A stretch of 64,000 nucleotides of DNA, from the NCBI GenBank assembly GCA_029962745.1, contig CM057171.1, forward strand, positions 19,230,034 to 19,294,033, read 5' to 3'. Below are positions 13,902 through 25,600 of the stretch, piece by piece. The translations under genes and the position numbers were made by a program. The first letter of the stretch is position 1. Every line of letters begins with the position of its first letter. The notes beneath the pieces are model-generated. The model made no database searches, was not told the DNA's origin, and saw only the letters and a program-made list of their open reading frames with translations. This stretch comes from Echinometra lucunter (lineage: Eukaryota; Echinodermata; Echinoidea; Camarodonta; Echinometridae).

Positions 13902-15060
13902 TAATGAATTATCAGTGAAGCAAGCCTGAAGCTTCACACATCTATAGTTATTAATTTATCTTCACTTCAGTGGACAAATCGATCATTAAATCCACACTTA
14001 AAGAGCTGAATTATGCATGGGGCAAACTTTTTTGTGGATTTCAATGAGAAAAAGTAGTATAACATCAAATAAAAATGCGAATGAATAACATGACAAAAGT
14101 TGTTCCCTACATTTCTTTATAAGCTTAAATATTTTGTGGACCATGTAATAAATTCCAGTAATCATTTATATTTGTTTTTAGAAAATTTGAATTTTTTTCA
14201 CTAGCAGTTACAGTTTTACCACTTTTACCATTACAGAAGAAAAAAAAATATTGAAAATTGATATTCTGACAAATAGGTTTTATCTCTCTATTTTCTGTTT
14301 ATCGGGCCACCCTTTTCTGAAATGGTAACAGTTTGATAGATGCACCTGTGCTTCTCTCTACGTCACTTTTGGAAGATTATAATTTTAGCCATGAAAACTG
14401 TTCTTGATGATGCAATTGGCATGCAGTCATAATGAATTATCAGTGAAGCAAGTCTTAATGCTTCACACATAGCTAGTAATTAATTTATGTCCACTTCAGT
14501 GCATGAGAATCAGCCACACTCTTCAAGAGCTGTATTATGTTCAGAGGAATATTTGATGGTAATGGATATACTTTAAGATAAAGTGAGTACTTCCCTTAAA
14601 CATCTGATAGAACATATTGGGATATAATTAGTCCCTGCATTTTTGTGTAGTTTTATATACATGTATATTATAATGAAAATTATACATCTACACTTGATTA
14701 AAGTGTAACCTTTCTTGCGAATGCAGTTGTTATTTTGCTCCTCTGTTTAGCAATGCAACTAATACTTCAGAAAATGTAATATTCTTTTAAAGATAACCTA
14801 TCACTCTTCTTGCTGTGCACCTATGCACTTAAAAAAAAACATGTGACACTTTGTTCTGTGTGGGTGAGCTCACATGTATATTTTACCTAGGAGGATTGAA
14901 ATTTTAGCCATGAATTGTACAGTGGCAGTCGTAATGAATTTTGGTGTAGTAGTATGTGTGATATGTCATACAGTGTTAGTAATTAAGTTATGCTCATTTC
15001 AGTGGACGAGAATTGATCAGTAAATCCACACTTCAACAACTACTAGGATATGTGGGAGCA
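13902..15060 (+). repeat. Diverged tandem triplication, units of about 500-530 bases
   Basis: Units begin at about 13902, 14430 and 14932 with taatgaattatcagtgaagc or a variant. Each continues with cttcacacat, gtaattaattta, cacttcagtg and a cacactt.aa.agct block. A second shared block (ttttagccatgaa) precedes units two and three. No coding frame is conserved between copies. Confidence 0.7.
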
Positions 15061-15189
15061 ACATTTTCAGGTAAAATCTGGCCAATTCATAGAATTTGTT
15101 TCATAATCCTTAGGAAGAAAATCGTGTTTTTTTAAAGGGATATCATTTAGTACTTGAACTTTTGATTGCATTTCTACTCTGAAATGAGA

Positions 15190-15207
15190 GCCTGTGCATA
15201 TTCTGCA

Positions 15208-15257
<50 letters not shown>

Positions 15258-16050
15258 CTCTCTCCTTTGATTTTTTTAAAAAATCTCCTGGCTGCCAGCT
15301 TCACTTTAAAACGTCCTTATGATTTTGTTGGTAACTGTCATTGTAGCTGCAAAGCTGATGGATGGATCATGGGATAGATTCCATTGTATTTAACGTGAAC
15401 TTGACATGATTTGGTGCTCTGCATAGTTTCGCATTTATCTTTCTCTCTCTTTCTCTTTTTCTTTCCCTCCCTCATACTTGCTCTCTCCTTTTCTCTCTTA
15501 CTTGCTCTATCTTATCTCTTGTCACTCTAACTTTTTTTTTTTTTTTTTTGGGGGGGGCGTGCTTTTTCCTTCTATATTTTTGTTACTCTCTCTCTCTCTT
15601 CCTCTCCCTCCATGCTTCTACCTTTCTGTTCCCCCTTCTTTTTCTCCTTCATCATCCTTTTAATCTTTTTCTTTCTATTTAGAGGAGAAGAAATGATGGT
15701 TGGCTCGTAAAAAGTGTGCTGATTACTTTCTCTGCTTGGCTGGTTAAGCGACACATTGGCTTGATTATCTTACCGTGCTCTGTGTACATTGTGCACTGCC
15801 ATCAAAGAAGGACTGTCAGTTCCCTTCCTATCCCCTTCCCCCCCTCCCTCTTTTTTGCTCATTTCTCCATCCCTCTCTTCTGTCTCCATCTTTCTCCCCT
15901 CTGTCTCTCTCCCTCCCTCTCCCTCTCTACCTATCCCCTCTCTCCCTTTCTATCCCCCTCTCTCTCTCTTTTCCTCCCTCTTTATATCTTTCTTTCTCTG
16001 TCCACCCCTCTCTCCCTCTCCCTCTCCCTCCATCCTTCTACTTCTCCCTT
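15190..16050. repeat. Pyrimidine-rich low-complexity block
   Basis: CT dinucleotides at 15209-15263 are followed by T-run/G-run (15531-15557) and long CTCCC/CTCTC-rich sequence to about 16050. Overlapping open frames here are Ser/Pro/Leu-only products of the repeat and are not genes. Confidence 0.85.
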
Positions 16051-16270
16051 GTTTGAGGAGCATTTTGAAAACAAGGGCACAAGAGTTGAATTTGGATGGG
16101 GGAAGTTTATTACAGCCTATACATGTAAAGAATAGCTGGAGAAAGGTCAGCTGAAATAGTCAAAACTCCTGAGGAAAGCTTGGTTGTATGGCTCATCTGT
16201 TACTGGGCTGTGTAATTAGGACTGGAAGAGAGGTGCTGAAATGTGTTTTCTTGTTTTATCCTATTGTATC

Positions 16271-16784
16271 TAAAGGCCGTATCTCACTGGTGGAGACGTC
16301 ACTGCGACGTCTCTGACTGATCAGTTTTAGCAGTCGCGGCAACGTCTCCAATAAAAAAATGGCTTGCCCTCTCACCAAGGCGTGACTTCGAGGGGACCCC
16401 TCAAAGACGTCTCCAGGCAAGGTGACAACTAATTTGCCCGGAAGTCATGGGAACATCGCCACAACATCTTTGAAATATCCCCTCAGTCGCGGCAAATTCT
16501 CTGAGACATCTCCTCAGTCGCAGGGAAGTCCCCGCAATGTCCTTAACAGTTGTGGCGATGTCTCTGCAACGTTGCGGATAAAAATAATCTAAACAACTGA
16601 TGGAGGTGTCACAGAAATGTCTCCGAGACCTGTTAGAGACTGGAAAAAGTCTGAAAAAAATCGAAAATGTTTAAATCTCTCCCAACTCCCCAGAGACACG
16701 GCTAGTCTATAGGAGACCTCACGTAGACTCAAGTAGTGAACTAGTCTCGAATTAGTCTCAAGGCCAGGGAGATACCCCCTTAAG
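16271..16784. mobile_element. Non-autonomous inverted-repeat element with internal GTCTCC/GTCGC motifs
   Basis: The left end taaaggccgtatctcactgg is mirrored by ccagggagataccccctta at the right. The interior is filled with degenerate gtcgcggcaa and cgtctcc words on both strands. It contains no coding. It sits inside a diverged duplication whose halves are 16130-16262 and 17270-17420 (shared tactgggctgtgtaattagg). Confidence 0.65.
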
Positions 16785-18195
16785 TGTGTGTTTATCAGGG
16801 CAACTAAAGTTCTAACAAGCAATCCAAGTCCCCGAATAGCTTACTACCCTATTAGCGTTGCAGACTTGACTCCCCCAAAATATGGGGATTTGGTTACCGG
16901 TTGGCCAGACCTGTGACTCAAGTCGCAGCGATAAACACAACACGATTTGAGTTGTCATCCTACACTATGCAGCTGCGCAGATGCAACGGGTTTGGGCCAG
17001 GTTTCAGAAACTCAAATCGCGACGATAAACACGACATCCAGAGAGACTGCCTGTTGTGAGTGTGATTTGTGTTTGTGACTCAACTCACTCAAGTACCCAT
17101 TTCTAATAATATTTCTAGAAAACATGTTGCCCAGATAAATACACCCTTTTGCCTCATTCATGTAATCAAGGACTGCTTGATAAAGGTGTGAGTGAGACCT
17201 TGATAAAAATGATGAACTGAAAACTCTATTTTTAAGAACACATTACCATCTTTCTGCATGAAAGTTTGTTAAAGAAATGTTGAAGATAAGAAGAAGGGAT
17301 GCTGAGATAGTCTTAATTACCAGGGATTGAATTGCATGTAGGCTCAGCAATTACTGGGCTGTATAATTAGGGCTGGAGCAAGGGTGTTGGAACTAATGCC
17401 TTTTCTTATTTTTAACCTTAATGAATCTAACACTATTCCCTCAATGTGAATTACCTAAACTCATTTATAAAGAGGAGGATTGTTTAACCCTTACGCTGCC
17501 AACATGTGTATGCACAGGCTATGAAAATTCATTTTAATGATTACGATAATATAGCTCATATAGCGCATCATATGTTTTGAAATCTCTCTGCGCTTTCCAA
17601 ATGAAGACAAAATAGCTTTACAAGAATACATGACTTTATTTTAATTTACATTTCACTACATTAAAATTGTAAGATAACATTACATTCAATTTCACCTATG
17701 TCATGTAGTGAATTATATGAAATTACATTGCATTTTGAATTACATTTTATGAAAAATTATGTACATAAATTCATCACATTTTCATGAGACACTGGGGATC
17801 CTTGGCACAAGGAGCAAGAGTTAGCAATGCCAAAATTATTCATCAAAATATCCTGTAATGTTTTGGATTATAATTGATTGGTGCATGTCTCTGCACTGTA
17901 TACGTGTGTGTTTGTGTGTGTGTGTTGGGGGGGGCACTACTCCTACATGTATATGAAATCCTAGAGAACAAGGGTTTGATGAGGGAGAAGGAATAATGTG
18001 GAAGGGGGGGGGGGCTGTAATGCATGTTGTCGCTTTTCTTTTTCTGTGCTTGGTGGCTGCTTCATCGAATGAGTTTTGTTTCATAAAAAAAAAACGGTCA
18101 GGTTTAGGGTTGGATGGGTTAAAGGCCGAGATGAAATTACAAATAAGCAAATAAGTGGATGAATGAATAGATGAATTAATAAACAAATACTTAAA

Positions 18196-18275
18196 ATAAA
18201 TAAATAAATAAACAAATAGATAAATAAATAGATAATGAATGAATACATGAATGAAAATGAATGAATGAATAAATA
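18196..18275. repeat. (AAAT)n / (GAAT)n microsatellite
   Basis: Runs of aaataaataaataaa and gaatgaatgaat-like sequence. Confidence 0.85.
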
Positions 18276-18817
18276 TTACACATAATGCATGGCTTCAGTC
18301 CCCCACCAATAGCCACCCCACTGATGCTGTAGGTCTGCTGTGACAGTATCGACAGGGATATTGACACTCTCGATGAGAACACAGGCTGATGAAGAGTGTG
18401 ATAGGGAAACGGGTTAATGATCAACTCTGGAATGCTCGAAATAATTTATATGTCTCCTAGCCCCATGGATCATTATCAGCCTGGCATGATAAGTCTAATT
18501 TCATGGACTTGAACAGTACAGAGTATGTCTGCAGACCAACTTTACATTCCGATACTGAAAGCTAATCTGGAGTTTTGATAATGAATTTGACTTTCAAGGA
18601 TTACTTGCCCAAAGTAATTATGATCATAAAACTTGTAGGGGTCCCCTAATCCTTTTATAAGGCACATACCTGCTTTAAAGAAAGGTTGAGGTATAGGAAA
18701 GATTAGAAAGCGTATGTGATCTCTCTCATTTTTGAAATTACATGCAGGAAGGATATCATAGTAGAAATGTTTCCTGAAAAGGATTTCTTCTTCAAAAGCC
18801 CTCATATTCCATATAAG

Positions 18818-18818
<1 letters not shown>

Positions 18819-18852
<34 letters not shown>
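18819..18852. repeat. Poly-C tract of about 34 bases
   Basis: An uninterrupted C run. The minus-strand open frame with a poly-Gly stretch is produced by this tract only. Confidence 0.95.
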
Positions 18853-18853
<1 letters not shown>

Positions 18854-19245
18854 AAATAGATAAATTAGATAATGGAAGTATTTGTGCTGATTGCTGAACC
18901 TCATTTATACACATGTTTGGGAAGGCATACCCTCATTTATGTGGGATCGTTTTCAGCCTCATTCATGTTTCATTCGTTTTCCACCTCCATTTTGAAAATG
19001 AGTGATTAAGGTATTTTCTTACAAATCTTCATTGGTTCATGCACTTTATATAAAGAGGAAACAGAAAATGTTCTTGTTGCTTTCACTGTACTTTTGTTTA
19101 ATCCTAAAATTACAGCGTTCCCTGCAGGAAGTGGTGATATCTGTATTGAACTTGGGGAAATGATGGAATTATTTGTCAACCATAAAAGAAAGCTCATGAA
19201 AAGTAATCCTTTTCTAATCTGTTTTGATTTCTTTTCATTCTGCAG

Positions 19246-19324
19246 ATCTTATTGTAGTCATATCTTCTACTGCCGTAATGTGCTTTGGGTCAGAAGGTCA
19301 AGTATTTGCTGCATCAGCAATCAG
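19246..19324 (+). CDS. KCNQ1: KCNQ1-like exon: S3 helix and S3-S4 linker
   Basis: This 79-base exon follows a tttcattctgcag acceptor and ends at donor AG|gtaggt. It starts with two bases that complete an Asp codon, then reads [18 protein letters not shown] and continues VFAASAI, ending on a split Arg codon. This corresponds to KCNQ1 S3 from the Asp near residue 202, with the typical short G-S-x-G-Q-V-F linker into S4. The donor is unusual: a TTAA-flanked mobile element starts at intron base +6, at 19330. The exon is too short and too split to stand out as an open reading frame, so it was identified by protein similarity and frame continuity. Confidence 0.93.
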
Positions 19325-21625
19325 GTAGGTTAACCCATTCGTGACAGAATGTCCACATTTTGTGGTTTGGTCTAATAACTTTTGATGCAAAGTCCTAAAA
19401 ATCATACCACAACATGAGCAGAAAGAGCAAAAAAAATTCTACACTTACTGTGCCCATTTTCGTTGCATCAATATTTGTTGTTTGATGCTGAAATTTTTTT
19501 AAAGGAAAATAAGCATTAAAATCCTTAAATTGGCAATGCGATGAAAATGTTAAAATTACTGTTTTCCCTGCAAATTGGCAACTTTATGACTTCTCATCAT
19601 ACATTCTGTCAATGTATATTTATTTCAGATACATAATGTTTTATAAGAAAAATGTAGCATTAAAATAAAAATGTTGGTGTTGCCAATTTGAAGAATAAAA
19701 GCTGATCAAATTAGGCTTTAAATAATTCCTGTCACAAATGGGTTAAAGATGAAACGTCAAATATTAGAGGAGTGCATATGGGCAATTCCATGATTAGTAA
19801 CGTTACATTTAAGCAAATTTTCAAACCTTTTGATACAGCAAAATAAATCATCCATATATTTAAAGACCTAATCTTGTAACAGCATATTCTCCCACCAAAG
19901 GTCTACAATACATAAATAAATAAAAAGTAACTAGACAATGCCGGAGCTGTAATGAGAACTTTTGACCATGGTCAGTAATGTTACAAAAAAAGGACACAAG
20001 AAAAATATCAATGTTTTTGAAAAAAAAAAATCCCCCTTACTGTGATGTACCTCAAACTTTGAACCATATCAGTTTTACTTCTGATATGATGATAAATTTT
20101 TATCCACAAAAAATTTAAAGTTTACCTCTCTGTTTTTTTAAGTAGACCCCAAAATCTTGATTTGTCACATTACGGTTAGTCATGTTATATTTTGTCCAGC
20201 ATGACATATTTTAGATTTTTATACTTTTTCAGCAACTTATTTTTGAATATTTGCATTTAATTTGGTGTGACACAATGTCCTTCAGATTATCCAATTGAAA
20301 AATTTACAAAAGAAAAGATAGTTTTCTGTCCAAGTCTGGAAAACTGTGTGTAGTCCCATATATCTATTTTGTGTATGGTTCGGATTCTGCTATAAGGAGA
20401 CATTTGCGACAAAAAAATTGGTGAGTATGAAACCCCTTGGCATGTACAATTTCTAAATGAATTTTAACATTGAAAAAATGACCTGAATTTGAGAAAGAGC
20501 AAAATAAAGTTTGGGGTGATGTCCACTTAATCATGGAATTGCTCATAAAATGATCAATTAAGTGTTACATATGTGTCTTCTAAAAATTCAACCAGTTTTG
20601 AATTAAAGACATTTTCATTCTCAGAGTCAGCGAACAAGAACTTTAACCTTCTCAATAAGTATGAACACTGTGAAGCCCTTTAAACTAAGGCAAGGTTTCT
20701 AAATACACTTTAGTACCCTAACAACATTTGACCTATGACAGCCCTCATTAATCACGGTGATTTATGGTCTGAAATAGCAGACTATAACAACCCAATTAAG
20801 ATGATTCATTGGCTGATTGGCCTCAATGCCTGTGTCATGGTCTTTGCATGCATACATTATGTACCATTCTGCATAGGTCTGACAATCATCAGCTTTATAC
20901 TTATCTAACCAAACCAAACCAAACCAAAATATGAGTATATAGGTTGAAATATTTACACTGCAATCCCCTTTTTTATTTTTGCTACCTCCATTTTATTTAT
21001 AATGTTTTCTCTCTTATTATACGCATTTCCCTTATTTATATTATTTCACTTCTTCTGCCTCTACTATTTCTACTTCTTTTTTCTTCTTTTTTTTTCTATT
21101 TCTACTTCACTTTTTAGCTTCCACTTAACAAATCAATTTCCTGTGAATTTTACTGGTATGTTGATTTTGACAGTTGACATTCAGTCCACATTAATAACAT
21201 GTGATTTATGTTAGTTTAGTGATGATTTGTATCTACAGTCTGAAAAGTGAGACTAGTCCTCCACTTAATTGAGATGATAAATTGCACCGTGATTAATCTT
21301 GAGGTTGTCCAGACACAAGGATCTAGTCTGGTTCCACCCCATTATGCATTTTTCTTTCTGTAAGATAATGAAAAATGGAGCAATAACTATTAAGGTCAGA
21401 TGCATCATAAGCACTGCATAATATTCTCCAGTCATATATCTGTAAATACATCCAGGGCATAAATTATTCTACTGCTTTGATTGCTTCCAAATGTCTTGAT
21501 TGTATCATAAAAGTAGCAAGCATTTTCTAACCCATGTAATATTTTTGCTGTTACTTATTGACCGATGTATTTAATGTAATAGAAGATTGTAGATATAATA
21601 GCAATGATGATGATGACGATGGTGG

Positions 21626-21659
<34 letters not shown>

Positions 21660-22638
21660 CAAGATTCAGATTAATTCAATTCAATTTGATGATGATGACG
21701 ATGGTGCTAATAATGATGATGTTAATAATAAACAAACAAAAGAATCATTATACGGTAGCTATAATAAGTTTGTGATAATGATAATAAGAACAATATGAGT
21801 AATAGTGATAATGGTAAAATCAGTGATGATAATAAATGTAGTAATTACAGTGTTTTTATTAATCATTATTATATTGTGATAAAAAAAACTACAAAAATAT
21901 CTCTCCTGTTGGGGCCTTTTCTTTAAAATAATTCCATCAGTTAACCAAGAATTTATTTTTGGACTCATGTTTCTATATGCCTTCTTCTGCGAGGCGCATT
22001 AAGATGTAAGTTATGTGTAAGAGGGACTAATTCTAGCACCTCCGTGTGCCGTCGCTCATAATGATGTCTTCACAGTCTTAGGGTAGGCTACGAGATGCAT
22101 TTAATTTCCCTCGTGGTTTATTCCCGAGATGGGACTTAGAGGAGATGCGGTGAAATAACTCCATGAGCCTTCAAAAGCTCCGGCTGAATGCAGCATAAAC
22201 ACACAGAGATGATTATGATCACTCTATAAATAATGAAACCAGATTCATCAAGAAGAGTTTTAATAGTAGGAGATTACCAGAGAGAAGCAGGAAAAAGTGT
22301 AGAGGATATATGGAGTGATAAATGAGGTTAGAAATATTTACTTAACCCATGGACTTCTAAATTCTTTCACTCCCACAGGCTTAATACAGGGGCTACCTGG
22401 TTCCATTAGCCATGGGGTTAAGATATTAAAACAATGTTATCTCTTGCAAAAAGTAATTATGTAGATATATTAAAAAGAAAGCCGAGTAAGCATGAATATT
22501 GAATGTTAATCCTGATTGTATTAAAACTACATTTACTACTAGTAAAATGTGATTATTATTATTATAGCAAGTTATACTACTAGATCTGATATAATAGTGT
22601 TGCTGCTTCTGTTATTAATACTTCTACTACTATGACTA

Positions 22639-22670
<32 letters not shown>

Positions 22671-25600
22671 ACTACTACTACTACTGCTACTACTTCTACT
22701 ACTACTGCTACTACTACTATTACTACTACTACTACTACTGCTACTACTGCTACTACTGCTACTACTGCTACTACTGCTCCTACTGCTACTACTGCTACTA
22801 CTACTACTGCTACTACTACTACTACTGCTACTACTACTACTACTACTACTGCTACTACTGCTACTACTACTACTGCTACTACTGCTACTACTGCTACTAC
22901 TGCTACTACTACTATTACTACTACTTCAACTACGACTACTACTACCATTTCTACTACTGCTAATAAACTACTAGTAAAATATGATTAGTGTTGTTGTTAT
23001 TATTATAGCCAGTTATTGTACTACTAGATCTGATATAATACTGTTGCTGCTGCTACTGCTGCTGCTGCTACTACTGCTGCTACTACTACTTCTACTACTT
23101 CTTTTTTTACTGCCCTGTTTCAACAAATTTCTTTTCCAGCTATCTCACTTCCCAGCTGCTATTTCTGTTTGATTTAAATCCATCATTCCTTTTTATTTAT
23201 CATTAATACATTGTACATTTATCGCTGAATTCTTAGTGAAATTGCCAATTTTCATTACCAAATTAATAACATTCTTTCTTATTTTCTTAACCTCATATTG
23301 TAGGGGTGTGCGTTTTCTTCAAATTCTTCGTATGTTACACATAGACAGACAAGGAGGAACGTGGAGGCTTCTCGGGTCTGTAGTATTCATTCATCGGCAG
23401 GTGAGAAACAAAACTACTAAATTGGCAACAAAGCACTGAGCAGATAATTGCTTTTGTGGACCTACAAAGTCTCATCTTGGTGATGGATCATACTTTGCTG
23501 AAGATTTGCAACAGTTTGGTTTGTTGCAGAAACTGAATGTGTATGAGCAAGTCTTAGACATTTTATCCCATGCCCTACTGACCACGTCTAAGACTTCAGC
23601 ATATCTGATTATACTGTCACATTTGCAAGCCTTGCTACAGTTTAGCCATAAGGTTGCTGATGTAGACCAGAGTTTTGTTTGGTTTGTATGGCAGCTATGT
23701 TTCTCATGCATCTCGCATTGCATTGTGGGATCTTTCTTCAGTCACTTAGTCTTGATTTTCATCAGATATTGTGGTATTTAACATTTTAGGGTACTGTTCA
23801 TCAATCTTTGTGATCAAAATGGTGGCAATGAATCACTGTGTCCATAATTCTAAATAGCGCCCTCTAAATGTTGTGTTGTATGGACTTTAAACCCTACATT
23901 TAGACCAAATGGTATTCCCAACCCTACCCCTAACCCCTGCCCCTACCCCCAACCAAAATCCCAGCTTAAAGACTATTCACAACTCTAACCTTTTACATCT
24001 TGTAGAAAATGAAGCCTGGAGCAACTGCTCAAAATCCTTACCCAGACACCCTTGAAAGAGGTTATACAAGTAATCTTTACATCAAGTTTTGATAGAACTT
24101 TATTATCTTTATACAGTTAGCTAATAATATGTTCATTTTAAAAAATATATTAAACTTTAATTTTTCCTTACTCTGATGTGGTAATTCTTTTTTTTTCAAT
24201 TTGTTTTGTTTTGTTGTTGTTTTTTTCTTTCTTTTTACAGGAGCTGATAACAACCTTATACATAGGCTTCCTTGGGCTCATATTTACCTCTTACTTTGTC
24301 TACCTAGCTGAGAAGGACCATATAGATGCCAAGGGAATCTGTCAGTTTGAGACGTACGCTGATGCTCTCTGGTGGGGTGTGGTAAGAAAATTATTTACCT
24401 TGAATATTTCACCGAGCTTCATCAATCTGTTTTTCTTCTTTGAATTGGCAACACTTTTGTTCATCTTTTGGTGCTTTTACACTGATTCTCCTTTACTATG
24501 GTTAAACCTAAAAGCACAAACAGTATACCGTGATAGTTATGAAAAACATTGGCATATATCTCGGGGAGATGGGGTATATTTCACGCCCATTGTTTAGAGA
24601 GGGGGGATGCCGTGTACAAACCCCCCCCCCCCCCCCCCCGCTGCCGCATTTCGAAGAAGAATTATTCTAATCTATCCGTTATTGAAATTTTTGATAAATC
24701 TATCATAAACGACGGTTATAGTGGTAAAATTTCTATTTAATACGCTATTGAAGGCCAGAGATGGGATTGAAAGTTCCTGATAATTTTGACTTTGTTTAAT
24801 GTGTGAAACTCGTGTGTGTGTTTGTGCTAGAAAATTTGGCAAAAGATTTTGATTCCCCCCCCCCCCAAACGGATTTAGGCTGGTGGTGAAGAATATACCG
24901 GAACAGTTCCCAGGGTCAGGCACTGTCAAAAAATGGCAAAATAGTTGCTTTTTCTATGGAGGAAAAAACCTAGTATTTTTGAACCTGTAACATTTTACCA
25001 ATTTCAGGACTGCAACCTGTAGCTGACATCAAACACCTTAGAAATTATATTGACCTCCTAACACTCTAAACTGAGGTGGATCACAAATATGTTAGAGGTC
25101 AGTTTGAGACTTATGGTGGGGTGTGGTAGTAAAAAAATTACTCTTTAAATTGGATATCAATTTTCTTCACCTGGGTCAAGAGTGGCATTTGTAGATTAAT
25201 TTCTAAAGAATGCTGGTGGTGTGTTAGGCACTTGAAACCTGCACCATAAGTAGGGTACACTCACCTTTTACTTATCCTTAGGCCACTGCATTTTGGATGG
25301 AGTAGGTTTTTGACCCCCTTCCAATCGATCGGTTATTGCTCCCCCTTTATCACTTTCTTTCACGCATAACGAGCATTTAAATGCTATCATACTTATGAAA
25401 TCAGTCTACCAGAATAATATTTGGCATAGGGTTTTATTGGACAACAGTCAATAATGCTTTTTATTGAATTCAAATGTCGACTGGGACATTCTTGTCTCCT
25501 ATAAGATATGTTTTTATTAAGGATATTTAGGATACACCCTTCGTTCACACACAGTTTCGGTAAAATGCATTATTTTTGGTAATATGTTTTCCCGTTTTCT

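Larger units (their letters stand above)
1..19245. other. No recognisable exon; upstream intron or intergenic DNA with many repeats
   Basis: I looked for KCNQ1 S1-S2 exons (motifs such as E-Y-x-V-R-x-W and G-R-L-R-F-A-R-K-P) and did not find them. Open frames here are short, unconserved or low-complexity. The stretch holds small inverted-repeat elements, a triplicated LINE-like fragment (6896-7280), a 0.5 kb tandem triplication (13902-15060) and CT-rich microsatellites, listed separately. If the channel's first exons lie further upstream, much of this is intron. Confidence 0.6.

Noticed and set aside
15716..16154. Overlapping + strand open frames rich in Ser, Pro and Leu
   Set aside because: They are products of the CT-rich block; all frames are open because the DNA lacks stop-forming purines.
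22580..22988. Poly-Val/Ala and poly-Thr frames of about 120 codons on both strands
   Set aside because: Direct translation of CTA/CTG triplet repeats; no flanking exon structure.
24382..24597. Possible alternative end of the S5 exon, reading on to a stop near 24595
   Set aside because: The frame past 24381 has no channel similarity, the donor is good, and the next exon supplies the required filter sequence. Intron retention cannot be ruled out but is not supported.
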